Below, one piece after another: positions 17,339-23,777 of a DNA stretch of 64,000 nt. The position numbers and the translations under genes are program-made. Each line of letters starts with the position of its first letter. The stretch's first letter is position 1. This stretch comes from Lachnospiraceae bacterium (GTDB lineage: Bacteria; Bacillota; Clostridia; Lachnospirales; Lachnospiraceae). The notes under the pieces are model-generated. The model searched no databases. It worked only from the letters and a program-made list of their open reading frames with translations, and was not told the DNA's origin. Where the stretch lies: the NCBI GenBank assembly GCA_017469935.1, contig JAFUFL010000035.1:1-64000 (forward strand), in the 5' to 3' direction.

Positions 17339-17629
17339 TCAGTGCAGCTTATATCGCGCCTGAAATCCGTTCTCAGAAGCGTCAATGCCTGCGTCAGACT
17401 TGTCAATGCTGTCGATCCGGCAGTGACCGTTTCCAATCTCCAACAGTTTAAAGAACCAGGCAAGCTGGGACTCCTCCCCCTGTACCTCCAATACAACATG
17501 GTTATCATGATCCGTATCATTTGCCGCCCATCCGGTCACCCCGGCTTTTTTGGCACATTTCCAGCAGAAGTACCGGAAACCGCAGTGTTGTACTTTTCCG
17601 TGGATGTCACAGTGTAGTCTTTGTATCAT
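17339..17629 (-). CDS. small acylphosphatase-like protein
   Basis: The product is 96 aa, the usual size for acylphosphatase. The core GKVQHCGFRYF matches the phosphate-binding loop GxVQGVGFR with the catalytic Arg kept but Gly-Val replaced by His-Cys. GWAAND supplies the position of the catalytic Asn. The family hydrolyses acyl phosphates such as carbamoyl or acetyl phosphate, though the altered loop leaves activity open. The ATG at 17629 follows GAAAGGA. It lies 47 bases downstream of the acetyltransferase gene on the same strand, with a GGCTCGC hairpin in between. Confidence 0.75.
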   Translation of the reverse strand: MIQRLHCDIHGKVQHCGFRYFCWKCAKKAGVTGWAANDTDHDNHVVLEVQGEESQLAWFFKLLEIGNGHCRIDSIDKSDAGIDASENGFQARYKLH

Positions 17630-17654
17630 TCTTTGACGGTCCTTTCGTTGTGAA

Positions 17655-17671
17655 GGCTCGCAAAGCGAGCC
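17655..17671 (-). repeat. GGCTCGC/GCGAGCC hairpin before the acylphosphatase gene
   Basis: A perfect 7-bp stem with a 3-base loop, identical in stem to hairpin C of the larger elements. On the reverse strand it precedes the acylphosphatase ribosome binding site and is followed by TTCA where TTGA is usual. Confidence 0.7.
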
Positions 17672-17676
17672 GGCGG

Positions 17677-18177
17677 TCACTTTATCTTCTCATACGCAAA
17701 TCTCGGATAATTGTCCTCGATCACATGAATGATCCCGCATTTGGTGAACCCAAGAGAGGTCAGAAGCTTCTGCATGACCTTGTTGTCGGTGTGCGTATCG
17801 ATCCGCATATGCCCGCACTGCTCAAAGGCCCATCCGATGCAGAACCTCCCGATTCCCCTTTCGGAGCCGTCGGAAGCAAGTCTGTGGACCACACCATACG
17901 CGCTGTCATCGATCCAGGCGCCCTCCGTGATCTCGCGGTAGGTCGGTTCGATATCCTCTCCCTGAATGAAGTAGAATGTTCCGATCACTTTTCCGTCGTC
18001 ACCGGTGCACACATAACTGTTGCCTTCTCTGATATCCTTATGGAGCAGCGCCGCCGGCGGCCAGTTTGTCGGCCCCCACTGGTTGGGGTTTCCGGTCTTT
18101 GCCATAAAGTCTCTGGCATAGGCGTAGATCTCCATGAGCCTGTCAAAATCCCGCTCTGTAGTCTTTCGAATTTTCAT
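17677..18177 (-). CDS. GNAT family N-acetyltransferase
   Basis: The product is 166 aa and opens with MKIRKTTERDFDRLMEIY, a typical GNAT start. The acetyl-CoA-binding region is recognisable around GSERGIGRFCIGWAFEQ, followed by the NKVMQKLLTSLGFTKCG helix-strand. The family transfers acetyl from acetyl-CoA to an amine; the substrate is unknown. A reverse promoter TCGACA-17-TATAAT lies upstream at 18244-18272. The acylphosphatase-like gene follows on the same strand. Confidence 0.88.
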   Translation of the reverse strand: MKIRKTTERDFDRLMEIYAYARDFMAKTGNPNQWGPTNWPPAALLHKDIREGNSYVCTGDDGKVIGTFYFIQGEDIEPTYREITEGAWIDDSAYGVVHRLASDGSERGIGRFCIGWAFEQCGHMRIDTHTDNKVMQKLLTSLGFTKCGIIHVIEDNYPRFAYEKIK

Positions 18178-18222
18178 ACTTGTTTTCCTGTCTTTATCTC
18201 TCTGTTGAAACGCTATGTTCTC

Positions 18223-18251
18223 TTGTCGTATCGTAATATTCTCATTATATT
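18223..18251 (+). promoter_or_regulatory. possible forward promoter reading into the 53-bp array
   Basis: TTGTCG (18223-18228), 17-base spacer, TATATT (18246-18251). Four of six bases match the -35 consensus and five of six the -10. It points toward the tandem array that begins about 60 bases downstream, and no gene start lies in between. Confidence 0.45.
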
Positions 18252-18272
18252 TATTATTTCAGAAAATGTCGA
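18244..18272 (-). promoter_or_regulatory. promoter of the reverse-strand acetyltransferase gene
   Basis: On the reverse strand: TCGACA (18272-18267), 17-base spacer, TATAAT (18249-18244). It overlaps the possible forward promoter, so the two could compete. Confidence 0.6.
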
Positions 18273-18312
18273 TTCTCTATTAATGTGCTTTTAGTCATTG
18301 TCAGGACGGATA

Positions 18313-18736
18313 GACGGAAGCTGAAAAGACAGTGCAGGAGCCAGAGAATGGTCAAGTGCACTGTCGACGGAAGCTGAAAAGACAGTACGGAAGCCAGAGA
18401 AGGGTCAAGTGCACTGTCGCAGGAAGCCAAAAAGACAGTGCAGGAGCCAGAGAATGGTCAAGTGCACTGTCGACGGAAGCTGAAAAGACAGTACGGAAGC
18501 CGGAGAAGGGTCAAGTGCACTGTCGCAGGAAGCCAAAAAGACAGTACGGAAGCCGGAGAAGGGTCAAGTGCACTGTCGCAGGAAGCCAAAAAGACAGTGC
18601 AGAAGCCGAAGAAGGGTCAAGTGCACTGTCGAAGGAAGCTGAAAAGACAGTGCAGAAGCCGGACAAGGGTCAAGTGCACTGTCGAAGGAAGCCAAAAAGA
18701 CAGTGCAGGAGCCAGAAAACAGGAAAGTGCAATGCA
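18313..18736 (+). repeat. tandem array of eight 53-bp units, each able to form a hairpin
   Basis: Units start at 18313, 18366, 18419, 18472, 18525, 18578, 18631 and 18684, exactly 53 bases apart. The last is degenerate at its end. Each contains GACAGT and ACTGTC as an inverted repeat; in units 1, 3, 6 and 7 this extends to GACAGTGCA / TGCACTGTC around a 20-base loop. Variation is modular: unit starts are GACGG, GCAGG or GAAGG, and the stem arm ends in GCA or ACG. The 53-bp period is not a multiple of three, so any protein reading would change frame every unit. It therefore looks like a non-coding, repeated-hairpin locus, with a possible promoter upstream and a terminator downstream. Confidence 0.9.
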
Positions 18737-18850
18737 AGTGTTGTAATCTCAGGGAATCTGCCCGGGACGGAACGAAGAGGCCTTCTGTGCCGGTCTCGAA
18801 CCTGACAGCCGGATTATTCAGATTGGACAAATAGTTAAGTGATAAGTGGA

Positions 18851-18880
18851 GCATCCGGGAATTAATCCCGGGTGCTTTTT
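18851..18880 (+). terminator. terminator downstream of the 53-bp array
   Basis: Stem GCATCCGGGA / TCCCGGGTGC (one wobble pair) with loop ATTAA is followed directly by TTTTT. It lies 115 bases beyond the array and 117 bases before the next start codon. No gene on this strand lies upstream except the array, so it may end an array transcript. The reverse side lacks a T-run. Confidence 0.85.
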
Positions 18881-18997
18881 AGTGATAATACAAAAGAACC
18901 GCGCTATACTTAGTTAAAGACAAATAATTTGTGGGTTAGTAAAACAGACTACAGCGCAGTGGGAAAAAAGGAAAACTATGGAGTCAGGAGGGATCTT

Positions 18998-19792
18998 ATG
19001 AATAAGATTTTGGCGGAAATAGTTCGGAAAATGGGGGAATGTCTAAACGCATATCTTCCGGAGATAAGCAGGTCAGAGCTTGAGGAGGACGGAACTGTCT
19101 ACTACATGAACGGCAAAAACGGGACGGAATTTGATTGGCATGTTAACGACAGGCTTTCAAATTTCATGGTGTTCTACGATGACGATGATAAGCTCGGTGC
19201 TGTTAAAGCGTCTGTCTACCGTGATGGAGGAATGCTTATATACGTATATGGGGACCAGGGAAGGAGCATAAGGAAGGAAATCAAAGACTTTTTCCTTGAT
19301 GTGACGGAAGAGGAGATGCTGAAGCTTGCCGTAAGACTGAGAACTTCCGCCGATGATAAAAGAATCTGGGATGCGGCAGTACAGAAGATCGATACGGATA
19401 CAGAGCCGGACAAAGAAGCGGTTGAAGAATTTACTTCCAACATGCGGTATTACGAAGCTACGAGAAATAGAAAGGAGCTCCTTGCTAAAACCGCCTACGT
19501 TTCTCGAAAGGTATATGAGGAAGGCTGGATCGTGGGATACATGTGCCGCGATGAAGCCCTCAATGAGAATGACAGCGGCTGGTCATTCATGGCAGGAAAC
19601 GAAGAAAAAGAGTACGTAGATGACTACAATAATATTGTTCTTATGAGAGTAGGCGCGGTCTACCAGAGAGATCCTGCTATTTATTCGCATATTGACAGTC
19701 CGGTCGGAACTAGACTTGTCAGAGTTTCGGCAGATCGTTTTGAGCCGGATGAAGAAGGAAAAGAGATCTACACGGAACAGAGAAAAATGTAG
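18998..19792 (+). CDS. Imm33 (DUF2185) immunity-type protein
   Basis: The product is 264 aa with no signal or membrane span. Residues about 164-245 match DUF2185/Imm33: AYVSRKVYEEGWIVGYMCRD, then NDSGWSFMAGNEEKEYVDDY and DPAIYSHIDSPVGTRL. The domain is common in polymorphic toxin immunity loci and also in free-standing genes of clostridia. Residues 1-160 are an acidic alpha/beta region with no family I recognise. The ATG at 18998 is chosen for its AGGAGGG. No toxin gene is adjacent, so this is an orphan. The kinase gene follows 14 bases after the stop. Confidence 0.75.
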   Translation: MNKILAEIVRKMGECLNAYLPEISRSELEEDGTVYYMNGKNGTEFDWHVNDRLSNFMVFYDDDDKLGAVKASVYRDGGMLIYVYGDQGRSIRKEIKDFFLDVTEEEMLKLAVRLRTSADDKRIWDAAVQKIDTDTEPDKEAVEEFTSNMRYYEATRNRKELLAKTAYVSRKVYEEGWIVGYMCRDEALNENDSGWSFMAGNEEKEYVDDYNNIVLMRVGAVYQRDPAIYSHIDSPVGTRLVRVSADRFEPDEEGKEIYTEQRKM

Positions 19793-19806
19793 AGGAGAAA
19801 CCACTG

Positions 19807-20568
19807 GTGAATCAGAGAGACTACATACAACATAGCGTTCAGATCAACGGGCTTGAAGTGCATGCGGTGTACAGCCGGGAGAGCATTGAAGGTATCTTCC
19901 TGCCGCTGCTCAGAAAGTTGACGAAAATGCAGAAGAAAAAGGGCAGCCGTGTTCTTGCGCTCCTGGCGGCACCTCCCGGAGCCGGGAAGAGCACTCTTCT
20001 GAGCTTTCTGGAAAAACTTGCATCGGAAGATGAACAGTCCGGCAATGTACAGATCATCGGGATGGATGGATTCCACAGGAGGCAGGCCTATCTCGTCTCC
20101 CATACCGTGATCAGGGACGGCGAGGAGATCCCTATGTCAAGGATCAAGGGAGCACCGCCGACATTTGACCTGGAGAAACTGACAGAAAGGCTGAAAAAGG
20201 TCGCTGCAGGAGAAAACTGCGGCTGGCCGATCTATGACCGGCGGCTGCATGACCCTGTTGATGATGTAATTACGGTAGATGGAGACATCGTACTCCTTGA
20301 AGGGAACTATCTTTTGCTGGATGAGCCCGGATGGAGAGAACTGAAAACATACGCTGACTACACAGTACTGATTCAGGCGGATGAAGATCTGCTTCGCAGA
20401 AGGCTTACCGACAGGAAAGCCCTGGGAACGGCATCCTATGATGATGCGGAAAAGTTTGTGGAATTCAGTGACATGAGGAACGTAAGGACATGTCTGGAAA
20501 AATCCGGTGATGCAGATCTGATCCTGAGAATGACAGGGGACGGGGAGTATGCGATCGTAAAAAATTGA
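19807..20568 (+). CDS. P-loop kinase of the uridine kinase/phosphoribulokinase-like group
   Basis: The product is 253 aa. A Walker A loop AAPPGAGKST lies at about residues 54-63, and IIGMDGFH near 83 is the substrate-side acidic motif of this kinase group. VLLEGNYLLLDEPGW near 163 is the Walker B region. The overall pattern resembles the YfhD/FrcK-like proteins annotated as nucleoside or fructose kinases, which phosphorylate a small alcohol or sugar with ATP. The exact substrate is unknown. Translation starts at GTG 19807 behind AGAGGAGA. It is probably in one operon with the Imm33-type gene. Confidence 0.8.
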   Translation: MNQRDYIQHSVQINGLEVHAVYSRESIEGIFLPLLRKLTKMQKKKGSRVLALLAAPPGAGKSTLLSFLEKLASEDEQSGNVQIIGMDGFHRRQAYLVSHTVIRDGEEIPMSRIKGAPPTFDLEKLTERLKKVAAGENCGWPIYDRRLHDPVDDVITVDGDIVLLEGNYLLLDEPGWRELKTYADYTVLIQADEDLLRRRLTDRKALGTASYDDAEKFVEFSDMRNVRTCLEKSGDADLILRMTGDGEYAIVKN

Positions 20569-20625
20569 ATTGGCTGTTGGCGGAGCTGCAAAAACATTAA
20601 TCGATAACATAGGGAGGTAAACCAA

Positions 20626-21198
20626 ATGCTCACGGCGAAAGAAGCGTTACAGAAACTCAGAGCTGGCAACAAGAAGTATCTCACACAGAACATTGGAAGC
20701 GGCGATGTATCACCGGCGGTCAGGCTTCGGACAAGCGCGCAGGGCCAGCAGCCATACGCGATCATTATCACCTGTTCGGATTCACGTGTTATTCCGGAAA
20801 GTATTTTTTCGGCAGGAATCGGAGATCTGTTTGTGATCCGCGTGGCCGGAAATGTTATCGATGACCATCAGCTCGGCAGCATCGAGTACGCCGTAGAGCA
20901 CCTCGGGACAAATCTGGTCGTAATGATGGGGCACACCGGCTGCGGCGCTGTTGACGCGGCAATACATCACGATCCGTCGGGGTTCATCAAGTATATTACC
21001 GATGAGATCAGGAATGCGATCGGAGAAGAAACAGATCCTTACCGCGCGACCTGTCTTAATGTCGAGCATGCTATAAAAGAGATCAGCAGCGCACTGGATA
21101 TTGATCATCTGCGTCATGGGAAAGACCCTGCGGTGATCGGCGCGGTATACCATATAGACAGTGGTGAGGTCGAGTTTTTCCATTCGGATGAGATTTGA
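20626..21198 (+). CDS. beta-class carbonic anhydrase
   Basis: The product is 190 aa. Zinc ligands C50, H103 and C106 and the Asp52-Arg54 dyad are all visible, in TCSDSRVIPES and GHTGCGAVDA. The enzyme interconverts CO2 and bicarbonate in the cytoplasm, supplying bicarbonate for carboxylations. The AGGGAGGT ribosome binding site is strong. It stands alone on its strand, 57 bases after the kinase gene, and precedes a region of gene decay. Confidence 0.93.
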   Translation: MLTAKEALQKLRAGNKKYLTQNIGSGDVSPAVRLRTSAQGQQPYAIIITCSDSRVIPESIFSAGIGDLFVIRVAGNVIDDHQLGSIEYAVEHLGTNLVVMMGHTGCGAVDAAIHHDPSGFIKYITDEIRNAIGEETDPYRATCLNVEHAIKEISSALDIDHLRHGKDPAVIGAVYHIDSGEVEFFHSDEI

Positions 21199-21263
21199 GG
21201 AAAGCGGAGAAATGTAAAACTGTTTGCAAAGTGTGTTCTCATTTATATTTTTCCTGTGTGTAG

Positions 21264-21629
21264 TGGCTGTGCCTTCTGCCCGTCGCCGCATCTGAACTGC
21301 TATGGTTTTTCAAGCTGGGAAGCTTCGGGCCGCTTCTGCATCTGGCGTCATTTACTATAGCTGTCATCTTAATGGCAGCGGCACACCGAAGGCTCGAAGC
21401 GATGCTGCGGCGAAAAAGGGCAGTTCTGAGCGGCGTCCTGTTTATTGCAGGCGTCGCAGGGGAAGAACTGCTATACCAGGGCCTGCGGCTGCTGGTTTTG
21501 CAGAAACCGGTGCAGTGGGACACTTTTTTCGGTGAAATCTTCTCACCTGTGATCCTGATTTTGTTGTTATTGCTTGTAACCTTCATTAACTGTTCGGACA
21601 GTGAATCGCAGGAGAGGAGTCAGAAATGA
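21264..21629 (+). pseudogene. remnant of an integral membrane protein (YwaF-like start), or an 85-aa membrane protein
   Basis: A frame is open from 21264 to a stop at 21627-21629. It has no ATG, GTG or TTG before the ATG at 21372. Upstream codons read FFKLGSFGPLLHLASFTIAV, which resembles the first helix of YwaF/TIGR02206 membrane proteins. From the ATG, 85 aa remain with two hydrophobic helices (GVLFIAGVAGEELLYQ and VILILLLLLVTFI). A full member would be two to three times longer, so an internal deletion is likely. The stop overlaps the ATG of the next acetyltransferase (ATGA), which suggests former translational coupling. Confidence 0.4.
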
Positions 21630-22159
21630 CCGGGACAAATGATATTAGAACAGAACGGCTTGTAATGCGCAGATATCAGTTAGAGGATGCTTTGATCCTC
21701 TATAAAAAGTTTGGGTGTGATCCCGAAATGTATAAGTATTCCGGATGGAATCCGTATGCCTCATACGATATGGCGTGCAGTACGGTCCAAAGATTTGTGG
21801 AAGACTATAAGCTTCCTGATTTCTACGGTTGGGCTATCGAACATGACGGGCGGCTGATCGGCACAATTGGAGCTTATGATTATAATTCAGAACGGAATTG
21901 TATAGAAATCGGACTAAGCATTGAGAAAGACTCCTGGGGAAACGGCTATGCAACGGAGGCCCTGACCGGAGTAATAGGATATCTTACTGAGCACGAAGGC
22001 ATAAAGGTTATTACTGCGTGGTGTGCAGCGGATAATACAGGCTCTAAGAGAGCAATGGAAAAAGCAGGAATGAAGCAGGTTGCCGTAGAAAAGGACGCTT
22101 TGGAAGTGGACGGAAATCGATATGATAAGCTGGTATATGAATATGACTCGAACCGGTAA
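21626..22159 (+). CDS. RimJ/RimL-type GNAT N-acetyltransferase
   Basis: The product is 177 aa. It has the RimJ/RimL opening IRTERLVMRRYQLEDA, the IEIGLSIEKDSWGNGYATEA acetyl-CoA loop at about residues 89-108, and the NTGSKRAMEKAGM helix near 137. Members acetylate ribosomal protein N-termini or small amines and antibiotics; the substrate here is unknown. GGAGAGGAG precedes the ATG, which overlaps the stop of the upstream membrane remnant. It is intact, unlike the genes that follow it. Confidence 0.88.
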   Translation: MTGTNDIRTERLVMRRYQLEDALILYKKFGCDPEMYKYSGWNPYASYDMACSTVQRFVEDYKLPDFYGWAIEHDGRLIGTIGAYDYNSERNCIEIGLSIEKDSWGNGYATEALTGVIGYLTEHEGIKVITAWCAADNTGSKRAMEKAGMKQVAVEKDALEVDGNRYDKLVYEYDSNR

Positions 22160-22277
22160 ATGTCGGCAGTTTGTATGGCAGAACGTAAGAAAATAAGCGT
22201 TTAACGATCAGCGGGGAGGCAGCTGTGGCAGAGATTGCAGCTGAGCTGTGAAGTACTTTTATATTAGCGGGTGATGT

Positions 22278-22430
22278 ATGGGAAAAGTATATTTTGTGCG
22301 GCACGGTCGCAATCCTGCGCCGCCTATTATTTACAATACCAAAACGAAGTGCCAGAAGAGACAGGGCTGTCGCACTAAGAGGCTGAATATTACTTTGCAG
22401 GAATACTTCCACAGGAAGGTCATACTGTAG
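22278..22430 (+). pseudogene. histidine phosphatase (phosphoglycerate mutase-like) start fragment
   Basis: The ATG at 22278 begins MGKVYFVRHGRNPAPP. The Arg-His-Gly triplet of histidine phosphatases is in its normal N-terminal place. The expected domain of about 200 residues is missing. The frame ends after 50 codons and its later part has no family resemblance. The downstream serpin relic overlaps it in another frame. This looks like a truncated gene joined to another truncated gene. Confidence 0.5.
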
Positions 22431-22672
22431 AAAGTGTAATGAGCGAAACGACTGCTGAAGAATGGCACGCGCTGTTTGACAGGACCCGAAGAGCGGACGT
22501 GGATGTGAAGATTCCAGAATTCGAATTTGAGTACACGAAGGACCTGACCGATCTCTTAAAGGATTTGGGGATTACATCCGTATTTGACCAAAATAGAGCA
22601 GATCTTCACAACATGATCACCATTGACGAAGCCTGTATTAAAAAGGTTGTTCATATTTGCTATAGTGCATAG
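22379..22672 (+). pseudogene. serpin (serine protease inhibitor) relic
   Basis: The frame is open from 22379, after an in-frame TAA, to 22672. It reads like the late-middle part of a serpin: FAGILPQEGHTVESVMSE, then VDVKIPEFEFEYTKDLTDLL and DLGITSVFDQNRADLHNM, then KKVVH, where a full serpin continues into its reactive loop. The conserved KiPkFefeY and LGitdvF patterns are clear. The N-terminal half and the inhibitory loop are absent, so it cannot inhibit proteases. An ATG at 22439 leaves a 77-aa peptide that is probably not functional. Confidence 0.65.
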
Positions 22673-22801
22673 AAATGCCGGGATCCCTATATTTATTGGA
22701 GCCGTTAACCATCTCGAGTAGGAGCTGTTCAAGCAAAGCATACATAATAATGTGAAGTAGAACAATCAAACTGATCAAGGCTGAAAAAGTGGGTACTTAA
22801 T

Positions 22802-23074
22802 ATGCAGGAGGAGCCAGATTTGTCCGACCACAAAATGGTAATGAAGTCAAAGTATTTTAATGAGCTTTCCACAAAAGAGCTATATGAGATCTTGAGAGCG
22901 CGGGCGGAAATATTCGTTGTAGAACAGAACTGCGTATATCAGGATCTCGACGGAATCGACTATGAAAGCCTGCATGTTTTCTTTGAAGAGGACGGGGCGG
23001 TTACGGCATATCTCCGGGCGTTTCATAAAGACGCAGATACCGTACAGATGGTCTTGCAGGCAGGTGAAATATGA
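22802..23074 (+). pseudogene. truncated ElaA-like GNAT acetyltransferase
   Basis: Ninety codons match the first half of ElaA: ELSTKELYEILRARAEIFVV, then EQNCVYQDLDGIDYESLHVF, then AYLRAF. Translation stops just where the acetyl-CoA loop (GRVVT...GxG) should begin. The next bases do not continue the family in any frame I could read. Without the cofactor site the product should be inactive. It is the third relic in a 900-bp stretch. Confidence 0.65.
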
Positions 23075-23269
23075 TTCTTTGGATTGCCACAGCATATGTG
23101 TGTTTTTTACTACAGGGCACTTTGTTTCGAAATGTTTCGAAACTTTTCCCGCACTTTTTAAAAAGAACATATATGTTTCCGGCTCGGCGCCACACTGGCC
23201 TGCGCCCAAAATGCCGCCGCCTCGCAACATTTAATGGTGTTCCCAAGTGAAAGGAGACCTAAAAGGACT

Positions 23270-23518
23270 ATGCATGATTGGAACCATGATGGGAAAATTG
23301 ATCTACTGGACGGGTTCATACAGGATGAGATAGAGAGCAGGAATACGGGTAACCGGAACACAGGCAATGGATCTGGAGGCGGCTGCATCACTATCCTCCT
23401 TGTTCCGATTATTATCTTGTTTCTGTATGCTTTAGTAATGAATGCACCAAGTGGTGTGTTCTCGTTTATATTATTCCTGGGCGTAGTGGCTGTGCTTATT
23501 GGCAAACTGGTGAGTTAA
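23270..23518 (+). CDS. small membrane protein with EF-hand-like N-terminus
   Basis: The product is 82 aa. The first 20 residues read MHDWNHDGKIDLLDGFIQDE, where DxNxDGxIDxxD follows the spacing of a calcium-binding EF-hand or dockerin loop. A short Asn/Gly-rich linker follows, then two hydrophobic helices at about residues 39-56 and 61-78. The ATG at 23270 is preceded by AAGGAGA and AAAAGGA. The frame extends upstream, but without a comparable ribosome binding site. Function is unknown. Confidence 0.55.
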   Translation: MHDWNHDGKIDLLDGFIQDEIESRNTGNRNTGNGSGGGCITILLVPIIILFLYALVMNAPSGVFSFILFLGVVAVLIGKLVS

Positions 23519-23655
23519 TCTGATTGGCAGATATAAAGGAGACGAATATACCATGGAGTTACAAAACTGATACTTATATGCCTGGTAGTTCCCCGCCCAT
23601 CTCAGCGCCACAGCCCCGCCCTTCAAAGAAAAAAATATCATAATTAAAAAAACAC

Positions 23656-23684
23656 AAGACATTTTCTTAAAAAAGGTCTATAAT
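23656..23684 (+). promoter_or_regulatory. promoter of the ech-hyp hydrogenase operon
   Basis: AAGACA (23656-23661), 17-base spacer, perfect TATAAT (23679-23684), 94 bases upstream of echA. The rest of the 259-bp gap 23519-23777 holds no convincing gene. Confidence 0.65.
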
Positions 23685-23777
23685 ACCGTTTGGTCTAATT
23701 GACATAAATTTAACTACTGAACGATCCATCCCGGCAGAACCGGGGAGAGGGCGTTCCGAACGGAAAGGAAATCGGAA

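Noticed and set aside
18313..18736. CRISPR array
   Set aside because: The 53-bp units are contiguous with no unique spacers, and no cas genes are present in the window.
18332..18805. 157-codon open frame across the tandem array
   Set aside because: It starts at a GTG without a ribosome binding site, and the 53-bp period forces a different frame in each unit. A second forward frame is also open, so openness reflects composition, not coding.
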